NCBI RefSeq assembly: GCF_019733355.1
Contig: NZ_JAIHLQ010000055.1
Location: 1 to 34,168 of the forward strand
Direction of reading: 5' to 3'
From: Pseudomonas baetica
Lineage (GTDB): Bacteria; Pseudomonadota; Gammaproteobacteria; Pseudomonadales; Pseudomonadaceae
Length of the DNA stretch: 34,168 bases
Shown: positions 16,444 to 24,153 of the stretch, in pieces
Position numbering within the stretch: the first letter of the stretch is position 1
Layout: each line of letters begins with the position of its first letter
The notes under the pieces: generated by a model
Database searches by the model: none
What the model was told of the DNA's origin: nothing
What the model saw: only the letters and a program-made list of their open reading frames with translations
Position numbers and translations under genes: made by a program

Positions 16444-16788
16444 ATGAAAATCCGTGAACTCGCCCAGCATTGGGAAGAAAACGCCAAAGGTCGTATGACC
16501 GACACGGGCTACACGATTCATCTGGACGTCGAGGCCGCCGCCCGCCTGGCGGCAATTGCCGAGATGTACCCCAAACGCCACCCCGAAGAACTGCTTGGCG
16601 AACTGCTTGGCGCCGCGCTTGAGGAGTTCGAAACGAGCCTGCCCTATGTGAAAGGCTCAACCGTGGTCGCGACTGACGAGGAAGGCGATCCGCTGTACGA
16701 AGACGTCGGGCCGACCCCGCGTTTTCTCGCCCTCTCACGCAGGCATTTGCAGGACTTGTCGTCCGCTGAAAACAAGCAAAAACATTGA
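16444..16788 (+). CDS. Conserved small protein of unknown function
   Basis: A 114-residue cytoplasmic-looking protein. The start at 16444 (MKIRELAQHWEENAKG) has GAGG 5 nt upstream; an in-frame ATG at 16426 has a poorer site. It contains YTIHLDVEAAARLAAIAEMYP followed by a helical PEELLGELLGAALEEFE; the strand-helix-helix pattern is reminiscent of ribbon-helix-helix proteins but I cannot show DNA binding. I recall relatives in Pseudomonas beside ppc, sometimes named type 1 pili tip component, a label I see no support for. It is followed by a REP doublet. Confidence 0.75.
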   Translation: MKIRELAQHWEENAKGRMTDTGYTIHLDVEAAARLAAIAEMYPKRHPEELLGELLGAALEEFETSLPYVKGSTVVATDEEGDPLYEDVGPTPRFLALSRRHLQDLSSAENKQKH

Positions 16789-16806
16789 TCGGACGTAGAT
16801 CAAACG

Positions 16807-16894
16807 GTGGGCGCGGGCTTGCTCACGAATCTGCTCTTACAGCCGGCATTCCTGTCGACTGAATCGAGGCTTTCGCGAGCAAGCCCGCGCCCAC
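16807..16894. repeat. REPIN: two inverted REP units
   Basis: Arms 16807-16829 and 16872-16894 (23 nt, one mismatch) with the GCGGGCTTGCTC core, spacer 42 bp. Same family as the doublets at 27-114 and 25357-25438, but with GCGCGGG in place of GAGCGGG in both arms, a compensated change. Confidence 0.88.
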
Positions 16895-17036
16895 ATTGAC
16901 CGAATCGCTCCCTTGGGCAGGGTATGTTTTCGGGCTGCAAAAACTCCCGCGCGTACCATTCAAAATCGCCAAAGTTCCCGTTTTAGAGCCCTGTCCATTC
17001 GGTCAGCATTTTTTTTGGCGATAGGCCATCTTTTCT

Positions 17037-17064
17037 GAACTTTTGAAAAACGTCTCCGGTCGGA
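17037..17064 (+). promoter_or_regulatory. AlgU (sigma-22/sigma-E type) promoter
   Basis: GAACTT at 17037-17042, a 17-nt spacer, then TCGGA at 17060-17064, matching the AlgU consensus GAACTT-N16/17-TCnnA. The predicted start of transcription is near 17071, about 97 nt before the DUF4398 gene. The lptF gene of P. aeruginosa is reported as AlgU-dependent, which agrees with this placement. Confidence 0.75.
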
Positions 17065-17167
17065 ACCTGTAACCACGCCTGGAACGAGCGTTTCAAAAAC
17101 GCGCTGTCACATGACGCTTGCGGCTCCTCGACCAGGATGGATTTTCGGTTTTATCAGGAGTTAAACA

Positions 17168-17572
17168 ATGGAGTTGAAGACCATGAAGACCCAAACCTCG
17201 TTCTCTCACTTGCGCGGTCTGAAACTGGCTGCTCTGGCCATCGGCACCAGCTTCGTGCTGGCCGGTTGCGCAGGCAATCCACCGAGCGAGCAATACGCCG
17301 TGACTCAATCGGCCGTGAACAGTGCGGTGAGCGCCGGTGGTACTGAATTCGCTGCTGTGGAGATGAAGCAAGCGCAGGACAAACTCAAACAAGCCGAAAT
17401 CGCCATGCACGATAAGAAGTATGACGAAGCCCGCGTCCTCGCCGAGCAGGCCGAGTGGGACGCTCGTGTCGCCGAACGCAAGGCTCAGGCCATGAAAGCC
17501 GAGCGGGCGGTGAAGGATTCCCAGAAAGGTATTCAGGAACTGCGTCAGGAAAGTCAGCGCACCGTGCAATAA
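17168..17572 (+). CDS. DUF4398 domain lipoprotein
   Basis: A 134-residue predicted lipoprotein: signal ending in lipobox LAGC (Cys34), then an Ala/Gln/Lys-rich helical DUF4398 domain with 'KQAQDKLKQAEIAMHDKKYDEARVL' and 'AEWDARVAERKAQAMKAERAV', likely an antiparallel coiled coil in the periplasm. AGGAG lies 7 nt before the ATG at 17168; a second in-frame ATG at 17183 is possible. It lies behind the AlgU-type promoter and 55 nt before lptF, so both are probably one operon. The same kind of helical domain forms the N-terminal half of the lptF product. Function unknown beyond an envelope role. Confidence 0.85.
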   Translation: MELKTMKTQTSFSHLRGLKLAALAIGTSFVLAGCAGNPPSEQYAVTQSAVNSAVSAGGTEFAAVEMKQAQDKLKQAEIAMHDKKYDEARVLAEQAEWDARVAERKAQAMKAERAVKDSQKGIQELRQESQRTVQ

Positions 17573-17627
17573 GCGCGCATCCCGACTGCAAAGCTGAAAC
17601 TCTTATCGATAGAAAGGACGAAAAACT

Positions 17628-18416
17628 ATGCGTAAGCAACTGATGATCCCCGCTCTCCTGGCCGCAAGCGTTGCCCTGGCTGCCTGCTCTACCCCGCCGA
17701 ACCCGAATCTGGAACAGGCGCGCACCAACTACGCCGGCCTGCAAGCCAACCCGCAAGCGAGCAAAGTCGCAGCCCTGGAAACCAAAGATGCCAGCGATTA
17801 CCTGGACAAGGCTGACAAGGCTTACATGGACAAGCAAGATGCGTCCAAGGTCGATCAACTGGCTTACCTGACCAACCAGCGCGTGGAAGTGGCCAAGCAG
17901 ACCATCGCCCTGCGTACCGCTGAGAACAATCTGAAGAACGCGGCAGCCCAACGTGCCCAAGCGCGTCTGGATGCTCGTGACCAGCAGATCAAACAGCTGC
18001 AGCAAAGCCTGAACGCCAAGCAGACCGATCGCGGTACGCTGGTGACCTTCGGTGACGTGCTGTTTGCCACCAACAAGGCTGACCTGAAATCCAGCGGTCT
18101 GGTGAACATCAACAAACTGGCGCAGTTCCTCCAGCAAAACAATGATCGCAAAGTGATCGTCGAGGGTTACACCGACAGCACTGGCGCCGCGTCGTACAAC
18201 CAGTCGCTGTCCGAGCGTCGTGCGACGTCGGTACAGGTCGCACTGATCAAGATGGGCGTAGATCCTGCGCGCATCGTGGTTCAGGGTTACGGCCAGGAAT
18301 ATCCGGTAGCCGATAACGGCAGCGTATCGGGACGTGCGATGAACCGTCGTGTGGAAGTGACTATCTCCAACGACAACCAGCCGGTCATGCCACGTTCAGC
18401 TGTCAGCTCGAACTAA
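17628..18416 (+). CDS. lptF: OmpA family lipoprotein LptF
   Basis: A 262-residue outer-membrane lipoprotein. Lipobox LAAC places the lipid on Cys20. Residues about 25-125 are a helical DUF4398-like segment (EQARTNYAGLQANPQAS ... AQARLDARDQQIKQLQQSL). Residues about 132-252 are an OmpA peptidoglycan-binding domain: GDVLFATNKADLKSSG, EGYTDSTGAASYNQSLSERR, GYGQEYPVADN and AMNRRVEVTIS, all the family landmarks. AAAGGAC is the ribosome site. P. aeruginosa LptF (lipotoxin F) has this layout and is AlgU-controlled; here the same promoter type precedes the upstream gene. A strong terminator follows. Confidence 0.88.
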   Translation: MRKQLMIPALLAASVALAACSTPPNPNLEQARTNYAGLQANPQASKVAALETKDASDYLDKADKAYMDKQDASKVDQLAYLTNQRVEVAKQTIALRTAENNLKNAAAQRAQARLDARDQQIKQLQQSLNAKQTDRGTLVTFGDVLFATNKADLKSSGLVNINKLAQFLQQNNDRKVIVEGYTDSTGAASYNQSLSERRATSVQVALIKMGVDPARIVVQGYGQEYPVADNGSVSGRAMNRRVEVTISNDNQPVMPRSAVSSN

Positions 18417-18433
18417 GCTGTAAGCAGTAACGC

Positions 18434-18468
18434 AAAAGCCCCGCCTGAGTGATCAGGCGGGGCTTTTT
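18434..18468. terminator. Bidirectional intrinsic terminator
   Basis: AAAAGCCCCGCCTGA / TCAGGCGGGGCTTTT, a 15-bp perfect stem with loop GTGA, flanked by A and T runs. It serves lptF (+) and the convergent small membrane-protein gene (-). Confidence 0.95.
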
Positions 18469-18497
18469 GTTGGTTTTGGGTGGCAGGCTTGCTCGGG

Positions 18498-18827
18498 TTA
18501 TTGCTCGAGTTTTTGCGGTGTTTCCTGCCCCATGCAACGCACCGCTTTCTTCTGGCCGTTGATCAGCACACCGGTCAAACCTTTCTGCTCGGTATCGAAC
18601 AGCACCAGTACCCCATCAATGCACTGCGCCACTTGCGCCGCCGGGTCCAGCGAGACTTTGTAGTCCTCGCCCGGCACGGTCTTGAGCATGGTGAACTCGT
18701 TGAGCAGCAACGCATCCTCGGGTTTGGCGAAGTGCAGGTAGCCGTAGTACCACAGGGCACCCACGGTGCCGAGGATGCTGCAGATACCGGTGATGATCAG
18801 CGGGATAGCGTTGCGTTCTTCACTCAT
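18498..18827 (-). CDS. Small membrane-anchored hypothetical protein
   Basis: A 109-residue protein with a short charged N-terminus, one membrane helix (about residues 9-30, PLIITGICSILGTVGALWYYG) and a soluble remainder with two cysteines (QCIDGVLVLFD, VRCMGQE). No family recognised. Its start overlaps the stop of the alpha/beta-hydrolase gene by 4 nt (ATGA), so the two are translationally coupled and probably act in the same compartment, the envelope. As far as I recall it has a counterpart at the same place in P. aeruginosa. Confidence 0.78.
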   Translation of the reverse strand: MSEERNAIPLIITGICSILGTVGALWYYGYLHFAKPEDALLLNEFTMLKTVPGEDYKVSLDPAAQVAQCIDGVLVLFDTEQKGLTGVLINGQKKAVRCMGQETPQKLEQ

Positions 18828-19729
18828 TGCGGACTCTCGTTTTCAGAATTCGGGGGTGGCGGGTAATTGGGGATTTCGCCGAGACGGCGCAGGCCGTTGA
18901 AATGCTCGGGATCGTCTAGATAGCGCAGCATCACCTGACGCCACACCGGATCGCCGAACGTCTGCACATGGCCGCCACGGGTCAACTGCAGAACGCGCGG
19001 CGGCGGCGCCGCTTGATACAGACGGATGCCATTGGAAAGCGGCACCAGAGGATCGTCGATGCTGTGGAACATCAGTTTCGGCACGCCGTTGAGTTGCGGC
19101 ATCGAGTGGATCGCACTGTCGCCGTCCGGCACCAGCCACGACAGCGGCACCTGGAACGGCCAGGTCAGCCACGAGGTACTGAGCGCATATTGGCCGACGC
19201 TTCGATAGCTGGCAGGCACACCGTCGAGCACCAGGGCCTTGAGCTGTTTCTGCCGCTCAGGATGCTGTACCAGCCAATGCACGGCCATCGAACCACCAAG
19301 GCTTTGACCGAGCAGGACCAGCGGCTTGCCTTGGACCTCAGGCGCTTTGTCCAGCCAGGCGAACGCGGCGTCGATATCCTGATAGATCGCCGGCAGGCTC
19401 GGCTCGCCCTCAGACAGGCCGTAGCCGCGATAGTCGACCAGCAATACCTGATAGCCGTTTTTCGGCAACCACCAACTCCCGCCCAGGTGCATCGGCAGAT
19501 TGCCGCCGTTGCCGTGCAGATGCAGCACCGTGCCTTTGACGTCTACGCCGGGCTTGGCCGGCAGCCACCAGGCATTGAGCTTGAGGCCATCAGCCGTCAC
19601 CAGCGTAACGGTGCGGTATTGGAGTTTGGCTTTTTCCGGGGTGAAGACCTGACCGGGTTCCGGGTAGAACAACAGCGAACTGCAACCGCCGAGGGTCAGG
19701 AGCAGGCAAAAGATGCCGAGGATTCTCAT
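18824..19729 (-). CDS. Alpha/beta hydrolase, lipoprotein
   Basis: A 301-residue predicted lipoprotein hydrolase. The start at 19729 gives signal MRILGIFCLLLTLGGC with the lipid on Cys16; the longer reading to 19894 runs through the REP-like palindrome. The hydrolase fold shows LHLHGNGGN (oxyanion region), VDYRGYGLSEG, the nucleophile elbow LLGQSLGGSMAV (Ser near 140), a probable acid in FHSIDDPLVPL and His in TRGGHVQTF. This is the ABHD13/BEM46-like set of esterase-like proteins; the substrate is unknown. It is coupled to the small membrane protein that follows. The envelope location is inferred from the lipobox. Confidence 0.87.
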   Translation of the reverse strand: MRILGIFCLLLTLGGCSSLLFYPEPGQVFTPEKAKLQYRTVTLVTADGLKLNAWWLPAKPGVDVKGTVLHLHGNGGNLPMHLGGSWWLPKNGYQVLLVDYRGYGLSEGEPSLPAIYQDIDAAFAWLDKAPEVQGKPLVLLGQSLGGSMAVHWLVQHPERQKQLKALVLDGVPASYRSVGQYALSTSWLTWPFQVPLSWLVPDGDSAIHSMPQLNGVPKLMFHSIDDPLVPLSNGIRLYQAAPPPRVLQLTRGGHVQTFGDPVWRQVMLRYLDDPEHFNGLRRLGEIPNYPPPPNSENESPQ

Positions 19730-19774
19730 CCGGTGAAACCTCGCGAAAATTCGGGTTGGTACACGATTGAAAAC

Positions 19775-19802
19775 TGTAGGAGTGAGCCTGCTCACTCCTA
19801 CA
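19775..19802. repeat. REP-like palindrome
   Basis: TGTAGGAGTGAG-CCTG-CTCACTCCTACA: a perfect 12-bp stem with a 4-nt loop between the QEGLA gene and the hydrolase gene. It has the GGAGTGAGCCTGCTC form of a REP unit and no T-tract. Confidence 0.8.
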
Positions 19803-19818
19803 AAAGTTTTGTGTTGGT

Positions 19819-21096
19819 TCAAAGGATGTTGGAGTAATCCGCTTCGATCCGGTCCAGGCTCAAATGGTTGAGGAAGTTGGAGAAGCACATCCACGCCGAC
19901 AACGCGTTCAAGTCGCGGAACTGGTCCGGCAAATACTTCGGCGCCACCACCAATCCCTCATCCACCAATTGGCGCATCGTGCGCATGTCCTCCAGCGTGG
20001 TCTTGCCGCAGAACAGCAACGGAATCTGCTCAAGCTTGCCCTTACGCACGGCCAACTGAATGTAGTTGTAAACCATGATAAAGCCCTTGAGGTAGGACAA
20101 GTCTTTGGTGAATGGCAGACCAGTCGGTGTCGAACCTCGGAAAACCCGACTGGCGTTGCCGTAGCTTTCCGCCATTTCAAAGCCCTGCTCGCGGAAGAAC
20201 TCGAACACCTGCAAGAAGTCCGCGCCCTCCTCGACCATATGGATGGCGCGGGTGCGGTTGGTCAGTTTGCGCAAACGACTCGGGTAGGAGGCAAAGGTGA
20301 TGATTTCCATCAGGATCGCCAGGCCTTCCTGGGTCACCGTGGACGAGGGCGGCCCCTTGGACAGGAAGGTGCAGATCGGCTGGTTCAAACCGTTGAGCGT
20401 GGTGCCGACGTGCACCAGGCCTTCGTGAACCTCCAGCGCACGTACGTCGCGGTCGTTAAACATCGCATCGGTACGGATCTTGATGTAGTCGGCCCCCGCC
20501 GCCGCGTCGGCGACGATGCCGTCGGACTCGAACACGCGGATGGTTTCCTCGGCCTCGCCGAACACCTTGTTCAAACGCGTTTGCAGCAGGTGCACGGCGT
20601 CCTTAGCGGTGAGGATTTTAGGTTCGTCCTTCAGGTCGCCACGGCCATCGATGTTGTTCAAATAGTCGGACATCATCAGGCCGAGGTCGGCCAGGGTCGG
20701 GTCGCCGGCGTGGAAGGCATCCGAGGCGGCGCCGTAAAGTTCCTGCGAGATCAGACCGAAATCCTCGGTGCCGCGCGCTTCGAGCATGCGCACCACCATG
20801 CGGTATTCCTTGCACATGCGGCGCATTATCTGCCCGACCGGGTTGAACTGGCCGAGCTGGCGGGTGATGTCGCGCTCGATGTTCTGGAATTCCAGTTTGA
20901 CCTTGCTCGAATCGAAGGTCAGTGGCCGATTGAGGTAGTAGTCGCGATCCACCGCTGGCATTTCCTTGCCCTTGGCCTTGAGGAAGCCCTTGCGCACGTT
21001 CTCGTCCCACTTGACCGCATCGAGCACGCGAATCGGCGTCTGCGCCAGCACAATGCGATCGGACAACATGCGTATCGTCTGCTGGTAATCGTCCAC
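19819..21096 (-). CDS. DUF1704 / QEGLA-motif protein, putative metallopeptidase
   Basis: A 425-residue protein of the DUF1704 family, often named flavohemoglobin expression-modulating QEGLA motif protein. The start is GTG at 21096 with AGGAG 6 nt upstream. The name motif TQEGLAILMEI is near residues 257-267. About 33 residues before it is ALEVHEGLVHVGTT, an HExxxH motif. DUF1704 is the family of the human MATCAP tyrosine carboxypeptidases, in which HExxxH plus a downstream Glu bind zinc, so a peptidase role is plausible. The flavohemoglobin link in the name is not testable here. It follows the lipoprotein gene by 33 nt on the same strand. Confidence 0.87.
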   Translation of the reverse strand: MDDYQQTIRMLSDRIVLAQTPIRVLDAVKWDENVRKGFLKAKGKEMPAVDRDYYLNRPLTFDSSKVKLEFQNIERDITRQLGQFNPVGQIMRRMCKEYRMVVRMLEARGTEDFGLISQELYGAASDAFHAGDPTLADLGLMMSDYLNNIDGRGDLKDEPKILTAKDAVHLLQTRLNKVFGEAEETIRVFESDGIVADAAAGADYIKIRTDAMFNDRDVRALEVHEGLVHVGTTLNGLNQPICTFLSKGPPSSTVTQEGLAILMEIITFASYPSRLRKLTNRTRAIHMVEEGADFLQVFEFFREQGFEMAESYGNASRVFRGSTPTGLPFTKDLSYLKGFIMVYNYIQLAVRKGKLEQIPLLFCGKTTLEDMRTMRQLVDEGLVVAPKYLPDQFRDLNALSAWMCFSNFLNHLSLDRIEADYSNIL

Positions 21097-21129
21097 CCGA
21101 AACTCCTGTAGAAAACGTGACGTACTGAA

Positions 21130-21684
21130 TTATTTGCCCGCGCGCTGGCGCTGATAACGCGCAGCCTCGACGAACACATCGGAATTGGCCGGATCGTCGA
21201 GGTAAGCAAAGACCTTGTCGAGTGGGCTATTGACTTGCGTGCCATCGCCATCGTCGGTCTGGAAGGCCTGCCCGTCGAGGGCTTTTTCTTTGATCGCTTG
21301 CTTGATCTGCTCGAGATCGAGGCTGTAGACCACCAGTTCGTGTTTGTCGGTGAGTTCAAACCCGGCGATGGTGTAGTGGCCGCCGAACCGCGCCGGTACT
21401 TTCGCTGACAGATACCAGCGATTGCCATGACGGGACACCGTGAAAGGATAGGCTTCGCGCTCACGGGGCTTGGCCTTCAACCAAGTGACAGCCTGATAAC
21501 GGTTGCTGCCGACACGCGTCAGCTCAAGGCTCATCGGCTCGCCCCAGGCATTGGTGCTCGACCATTTGCCGAGCAAGCCCTTGGGCGCCGGGTCACTGCT
21601 GGCCAGAGGCGCCTTGAAAGTCACCAGACAGCCACTGAGCAACAGGAACGACAAGGCGATCAGCACACCACGCCAGGTTTTCAT
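21130..21684 (-). CDS. Hypothetical lipoprotein
   Basis: A 184-residue predicted lipoprotein: MKTWRGVLIALSFLLLSGC with the lipid on Cys19, followed by a beta-rich domain (GLLGKWSSTNAWGEPMSLEL, RHGNRWYLSAKVPARFGG, HYTIAGFEL) and a more helical, acidic end. No family named with certainty; it has the pattern of small ligand-binding beta-barrel lipoproteins. Likely an envelope protein and cotranscribed with the DUF1704 gene 33 nt downstream. I recall a counterpart beside the TetR-lysS block in P. aeruginosa. Confidence 0.8.
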   Translation of the reverse strand: MKTWRGVLIALSFLLLSGCLVTFKAPLASSDPAPKGLLGKWSSTNAWGEPMSLELTRVGSNRYQAVTWLKAKPREREAYPFTVSRHGNRWYLSAKVPARFGGHYTIAGFELTDKHELVVYSLDLEQIKQAIKEKALDGQAFQTDDGDGTQVNSPLDKVFAYLDDPANSDVFVEAARYQRQRAGK

Positions 21685-21760
21685 TCAATACTCCCTATGA
21701 ACAATCACGGCCCTGAAGATCGCCACAGTCCCCCGTGGGAATTATGATTGCCTCAGAGGG

Positions 21761-22474
21761 TTACACCGACGCCAGCACCAAATGCATATACCGCGTCAGA
21801 ATGTCGAGCATCTCCTGCTCGGCCAAAGGCTCGGCTTCGTTGAGCAGGCCCTGATATTCCATCCGTCCGATAATCGCCGTCAACACCTTGGCATCCTGCT
21901 GCGGTTCCCGCGAGCCCAGTACCTGAAACAACTGGCAGGTACCCTGCAGCAAAATCTGCTGATGGGATCGCACCAGAATGGCCAGGCGCGGGTTAAGCAA
22001 CGCTTCCTGACGGAACGCTTGCTCGGCCATCAAATGCTCGCGACGGTTGACCAGTTGCCGATGGACATAATCGGTCATCAGCCGCGCAATATTGTCGGCC
22101 AGTTGCGAACGCGACTCCGGGCTGCCATCGCCACTGACGACCATCTCACGCAGCAGACCTTCGTTGTTGACCCACAATTTGGCCATATAGGCCGCGCTGC
22201 GTTCGACGTATTGGGCGAAGGTATCGGTGAGCAGGTCATCGATGTCCTTGAAGTAATACGTGGTGGCCGACAGCGGCACACCGGCCTCGGCCGCTACCGC
22301 ACGGTGGCGCACGGCACGCACGCCATCACGCACGACAATGCGCATCGCCGCGTCGAGAATGACCTGTCGACGCTGTTCACTGCCCTGTCGGCTGGCCTTG
22401 CGGCCCTGGTACTGAACACTTTCAGCGACCGCAGTGGCGATACCCGCTGCACCTTCTTGAGCGATTGCAACCAT
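21761..22474 (-). CDS. TetR family transcriptional regulator
   Basis: A 237-residue TetR regulator. The DNA-binding domain spans about residues 28-80 (RRQVILDAAMRIVVRDGVRA, AVAAEAGVPLSATTYYFKD); the recognition helix LSATTYYF is typical. The rest is the helical ligand domain (about 90-230), with an all-helical pattern and no recognised subtype. The ATG at 22474 is preceded by GTG at 22475-22477, and either could be used (AGGAAG lies 7 or 10 nt upstream). A dyad lies 40-56 bp upstream and suggests autoregulation. lysS ends about 105 bp away in the same direction, behind its own terminator, so this is a separate unit. Target genes may be the downstream lipoprotein pair. Confidence 0.88.
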   Translation of the reverse strand: MVAIAQEGAAGIATAVAESVQYQGRKASRQGSEQRRQVILDAAMRIVVRDGVRAVRHRAVAAEAGVPLSATTYYFKDIDDLLTDTFAQYVERSAAYMAKLWVNNEGLLREMVVSGDGSPESRSQLADNIARLMTDYVHRQLVNRREHLMAEQAFRQEALLNPRLAILVRSHQQILLQGTCQLFQVLGSREPQQDAKVLTAIIGRMEYQGLLNEAEPLAEQEMLDILTRYMHLVLASV

Positions 22475-22513
22475 CACGACAGCACTTCCTCTGCTATTTC
22501 AAAAGTAACCAAT

Positions 22514-22529
22514 TGATACATTTGTACCA
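22514..22529. promoter_or_regulatory. Probable TetR operator
   Basis: TGATACA-TT-TGTACCA, a 7-bp dyad with one mismatch, 40 bp upstream of the TetR start and right after the lysS terminator. The position and the dyad form fit a self-repression site. No other dyad this good lies near. Confidence 0.55.
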
Positions 22530-22539
22530 GACGGGCAAT

Positions 22540-22568
22540 AAAAAGCCGCCTGTTTTAGGCGGCTTTTT
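22540..22568 (-). terminator. lysS terminator
   Basis: Stem AAAAAGCCGCCT / AGGCGGCTTTTT with a GTTTT-like loop; on the minus strand it follows the lysS stop by about 11 nt and ends in a T-run. It is symmetric and could also work on the plus strand. Confidence 0.93.
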
Positions 22569-22579
22569 AACTGAAACGT

Positions 22580-24082
22580 TTACGCTTGCGGTCGCATGTG
22601 CGGGAACAGGATCACATCGCGAATCGACGGCGAGTTGGTCAGCAACATCACCAGACGATCGATGCCGATCCCTTCACCGGCCGTTGGCGGCATGCCGTAC
22701 TCGAGCGCACGAACGAAGTCGGCGTCGTAATGCATGGCTTCGTCGTCGCCGGCGTCCTTGTCGGCCACCTGCGCCATGAAGCGCTCGGCCTGGTCTTCGG
22801 CGTCGTTCAACTCGGAGTAGGCGTTGGCGATTTCACGGCCACCGATGAACAGCTCGAAACGGTCGGTGACGTTCGGGTTGTCGTCGTTGCGACGGGCCAG
22901 CGGCGACACTTCGAACGGATACTGAGTGATGAAGTGCGGCTGCTCGAGTTTGTGCTCGACCAGTTCTTCGAAAATCATCACCTGCAGCTTGCCCAGGCCT
23001 TCGAAGCCCAGCACCTTGGCGCCGGCCTTCTTGGCAATGGCGCGCGCCTTGTCGATGTCGTTCAGGTCATCGGCGCTCAGCTCAGGGTTGTACTTGAGGA
23101 TCGAGTCGAATACCGACAGACGCACGAACGGTTCGCCGAAGTGGAACACCTTTTCACCGTACGGCACGTCAGTGCTGCCCAGCACCAGTTGCGCCAGTTC
23201 GCGGAACAGCTCTTCGGTCAGGTCCATGTTGTCTTCGTAGTCGGCGTACGCCTGGTAGAACTCCAACATGGTGAATTCCGGGTTGTGACGCGTCGAAACG
23301 CCTTCGTTACGGAAGTTGCGGTTGATCTCGAACACCTTTTCAAAACCGCCAACCACCAGACGCTTGAGGTACAGCTCCGGGGCGATACGCAGGAACATTT
23401 CCATGTCCAGCGCGTTGTGGTGGGTTTCGAACGGCTTGGCCGCAGCGCCGCCAGGAATGGTCTGCAGCATCGGCGTTTCGACTTCGAGGAAGTCGCGCTT
23501 CATCAGGAAGCTGCGGATATGCGCGATCACTTGCGAACGTACGCGGAAGGTCTGGCGCACTTCTTCGTTGACGATCAGGTCAACGTAACGCTGACGATAG
23601 CGCTGCTCGGTGTCGGTCAGGCCGTGGTGCTTGTCCGGCAACGGGCGCAGCGACTTGGTCAGCAGGCGCACGTCGGTCATTTCAACGTACAGGTCACCCT
23701 TGCCGGAACGGGCCAGGGTGCCAACAGCGGCAATGATGTCGCCCATGTCCCAGGTTTTCACCGCGGCCAGGGTTTCTTCGGACAGCGTGTTGCGGTTGAC
23801 GTAGACCTGAATGCGACCGGTCATGTCCTGGATCACCATGAACGAGCCACGGTTGAGCATGATACGACCGGCAACCTTGACCGGGATTGCAGCCTCTGCC
23901 AGCTCTTCCTTGGTCTTGTCCGCGTATTGCTTCTGCAGTTCTTCGCAGTAGTTTTCGCGGCGGAAGTCGTTCGGGAAGGCATTGCCCTTGGCGCGCTCGG
24001 CAGCAAGCTTTTCCTTGCGCAGGGCGATCAGGGAGTTTTCTTCCTGTTGCAGGGCTTGCGGATCGAGTTGTTGGTCGCTCAT
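22580..24082 (-). CDS. lysS: Lysyl-tRNA synthetase, class II
   Basis: A 500-residue class IIb aminoacyl-tRNA synthetase that charges tRNA-Lys with lysine using ATP. The N-terminal OB-fold anticodon-binding domain is about residues 55-150 (VAGRIMLNRGSFMVIQDMTG). Class II motif 2 is INRNFRNEGVSTRHNPEFTM (about 260-280) and motif 3 is GEGIGIDRLVMLLT (about 468-481). The length matches bacterial LysS. It lies 71 nt downstream of prfB, the usual prfB-lysS pairing of gamma-proteobacteria, and has its own terminator. Confidence 0.97.
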   Translation of the reverse strand: MSDQQLDPQALQQEENSLIALRKEKLAAERAKGNAFPNDFRRENYCEELQKQYADKTKEELAEAAIPVKVAGRIMLNRGSFMVIQDMTGRIQVYVNRNTLSEETLAAVKTWDMGDIIAAVGTLARSGKGDLYVEMTDVRLLTKSLRPLPDKHHGLTDTEQRYRQRYVDLIVNEEVRQTFRVRSQVIAHIRSFLMKRDFLEVETPMLQTIPGGAAAKPFETHHNALDMEMFLRIAPELYLKRLVVGGFEKVFEINRNFRNEGVSTRHNPEFTMLEFYQAYADYEDNMDLTEELFRELAQLVLGSTDVPYGEKVFHFGEPFVRLSVFDSILKYNPELSADDLNDIDKARAIAKKAGAKVLGFEGLGKLQVMIFEELVEHKLEQPHFITQYPFEVSPLARRNDDNPNVTDRFELFIGGREIANAYSELNDAEDQAERFMAQVADKDAGDDEAMHYDADFVRALEYGMPPTAGEGIGIDRLVMLLTNSPSIRDVILFPHMRPQA

Positions 24083-24153
24083 GTCTTTAAATTTTCCATC
24101 ACAGGTTCGTTGCCCCCGCCATTGACGGGGGACTTAAGGTCGGGCTGACGGCT

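Noticed and set aside
22586..24148. A 520-codon open frame on the plus strand
   Set aside because: Antisense to lysS, which is complete and has class II motifs; no family pattern in the antisense product.
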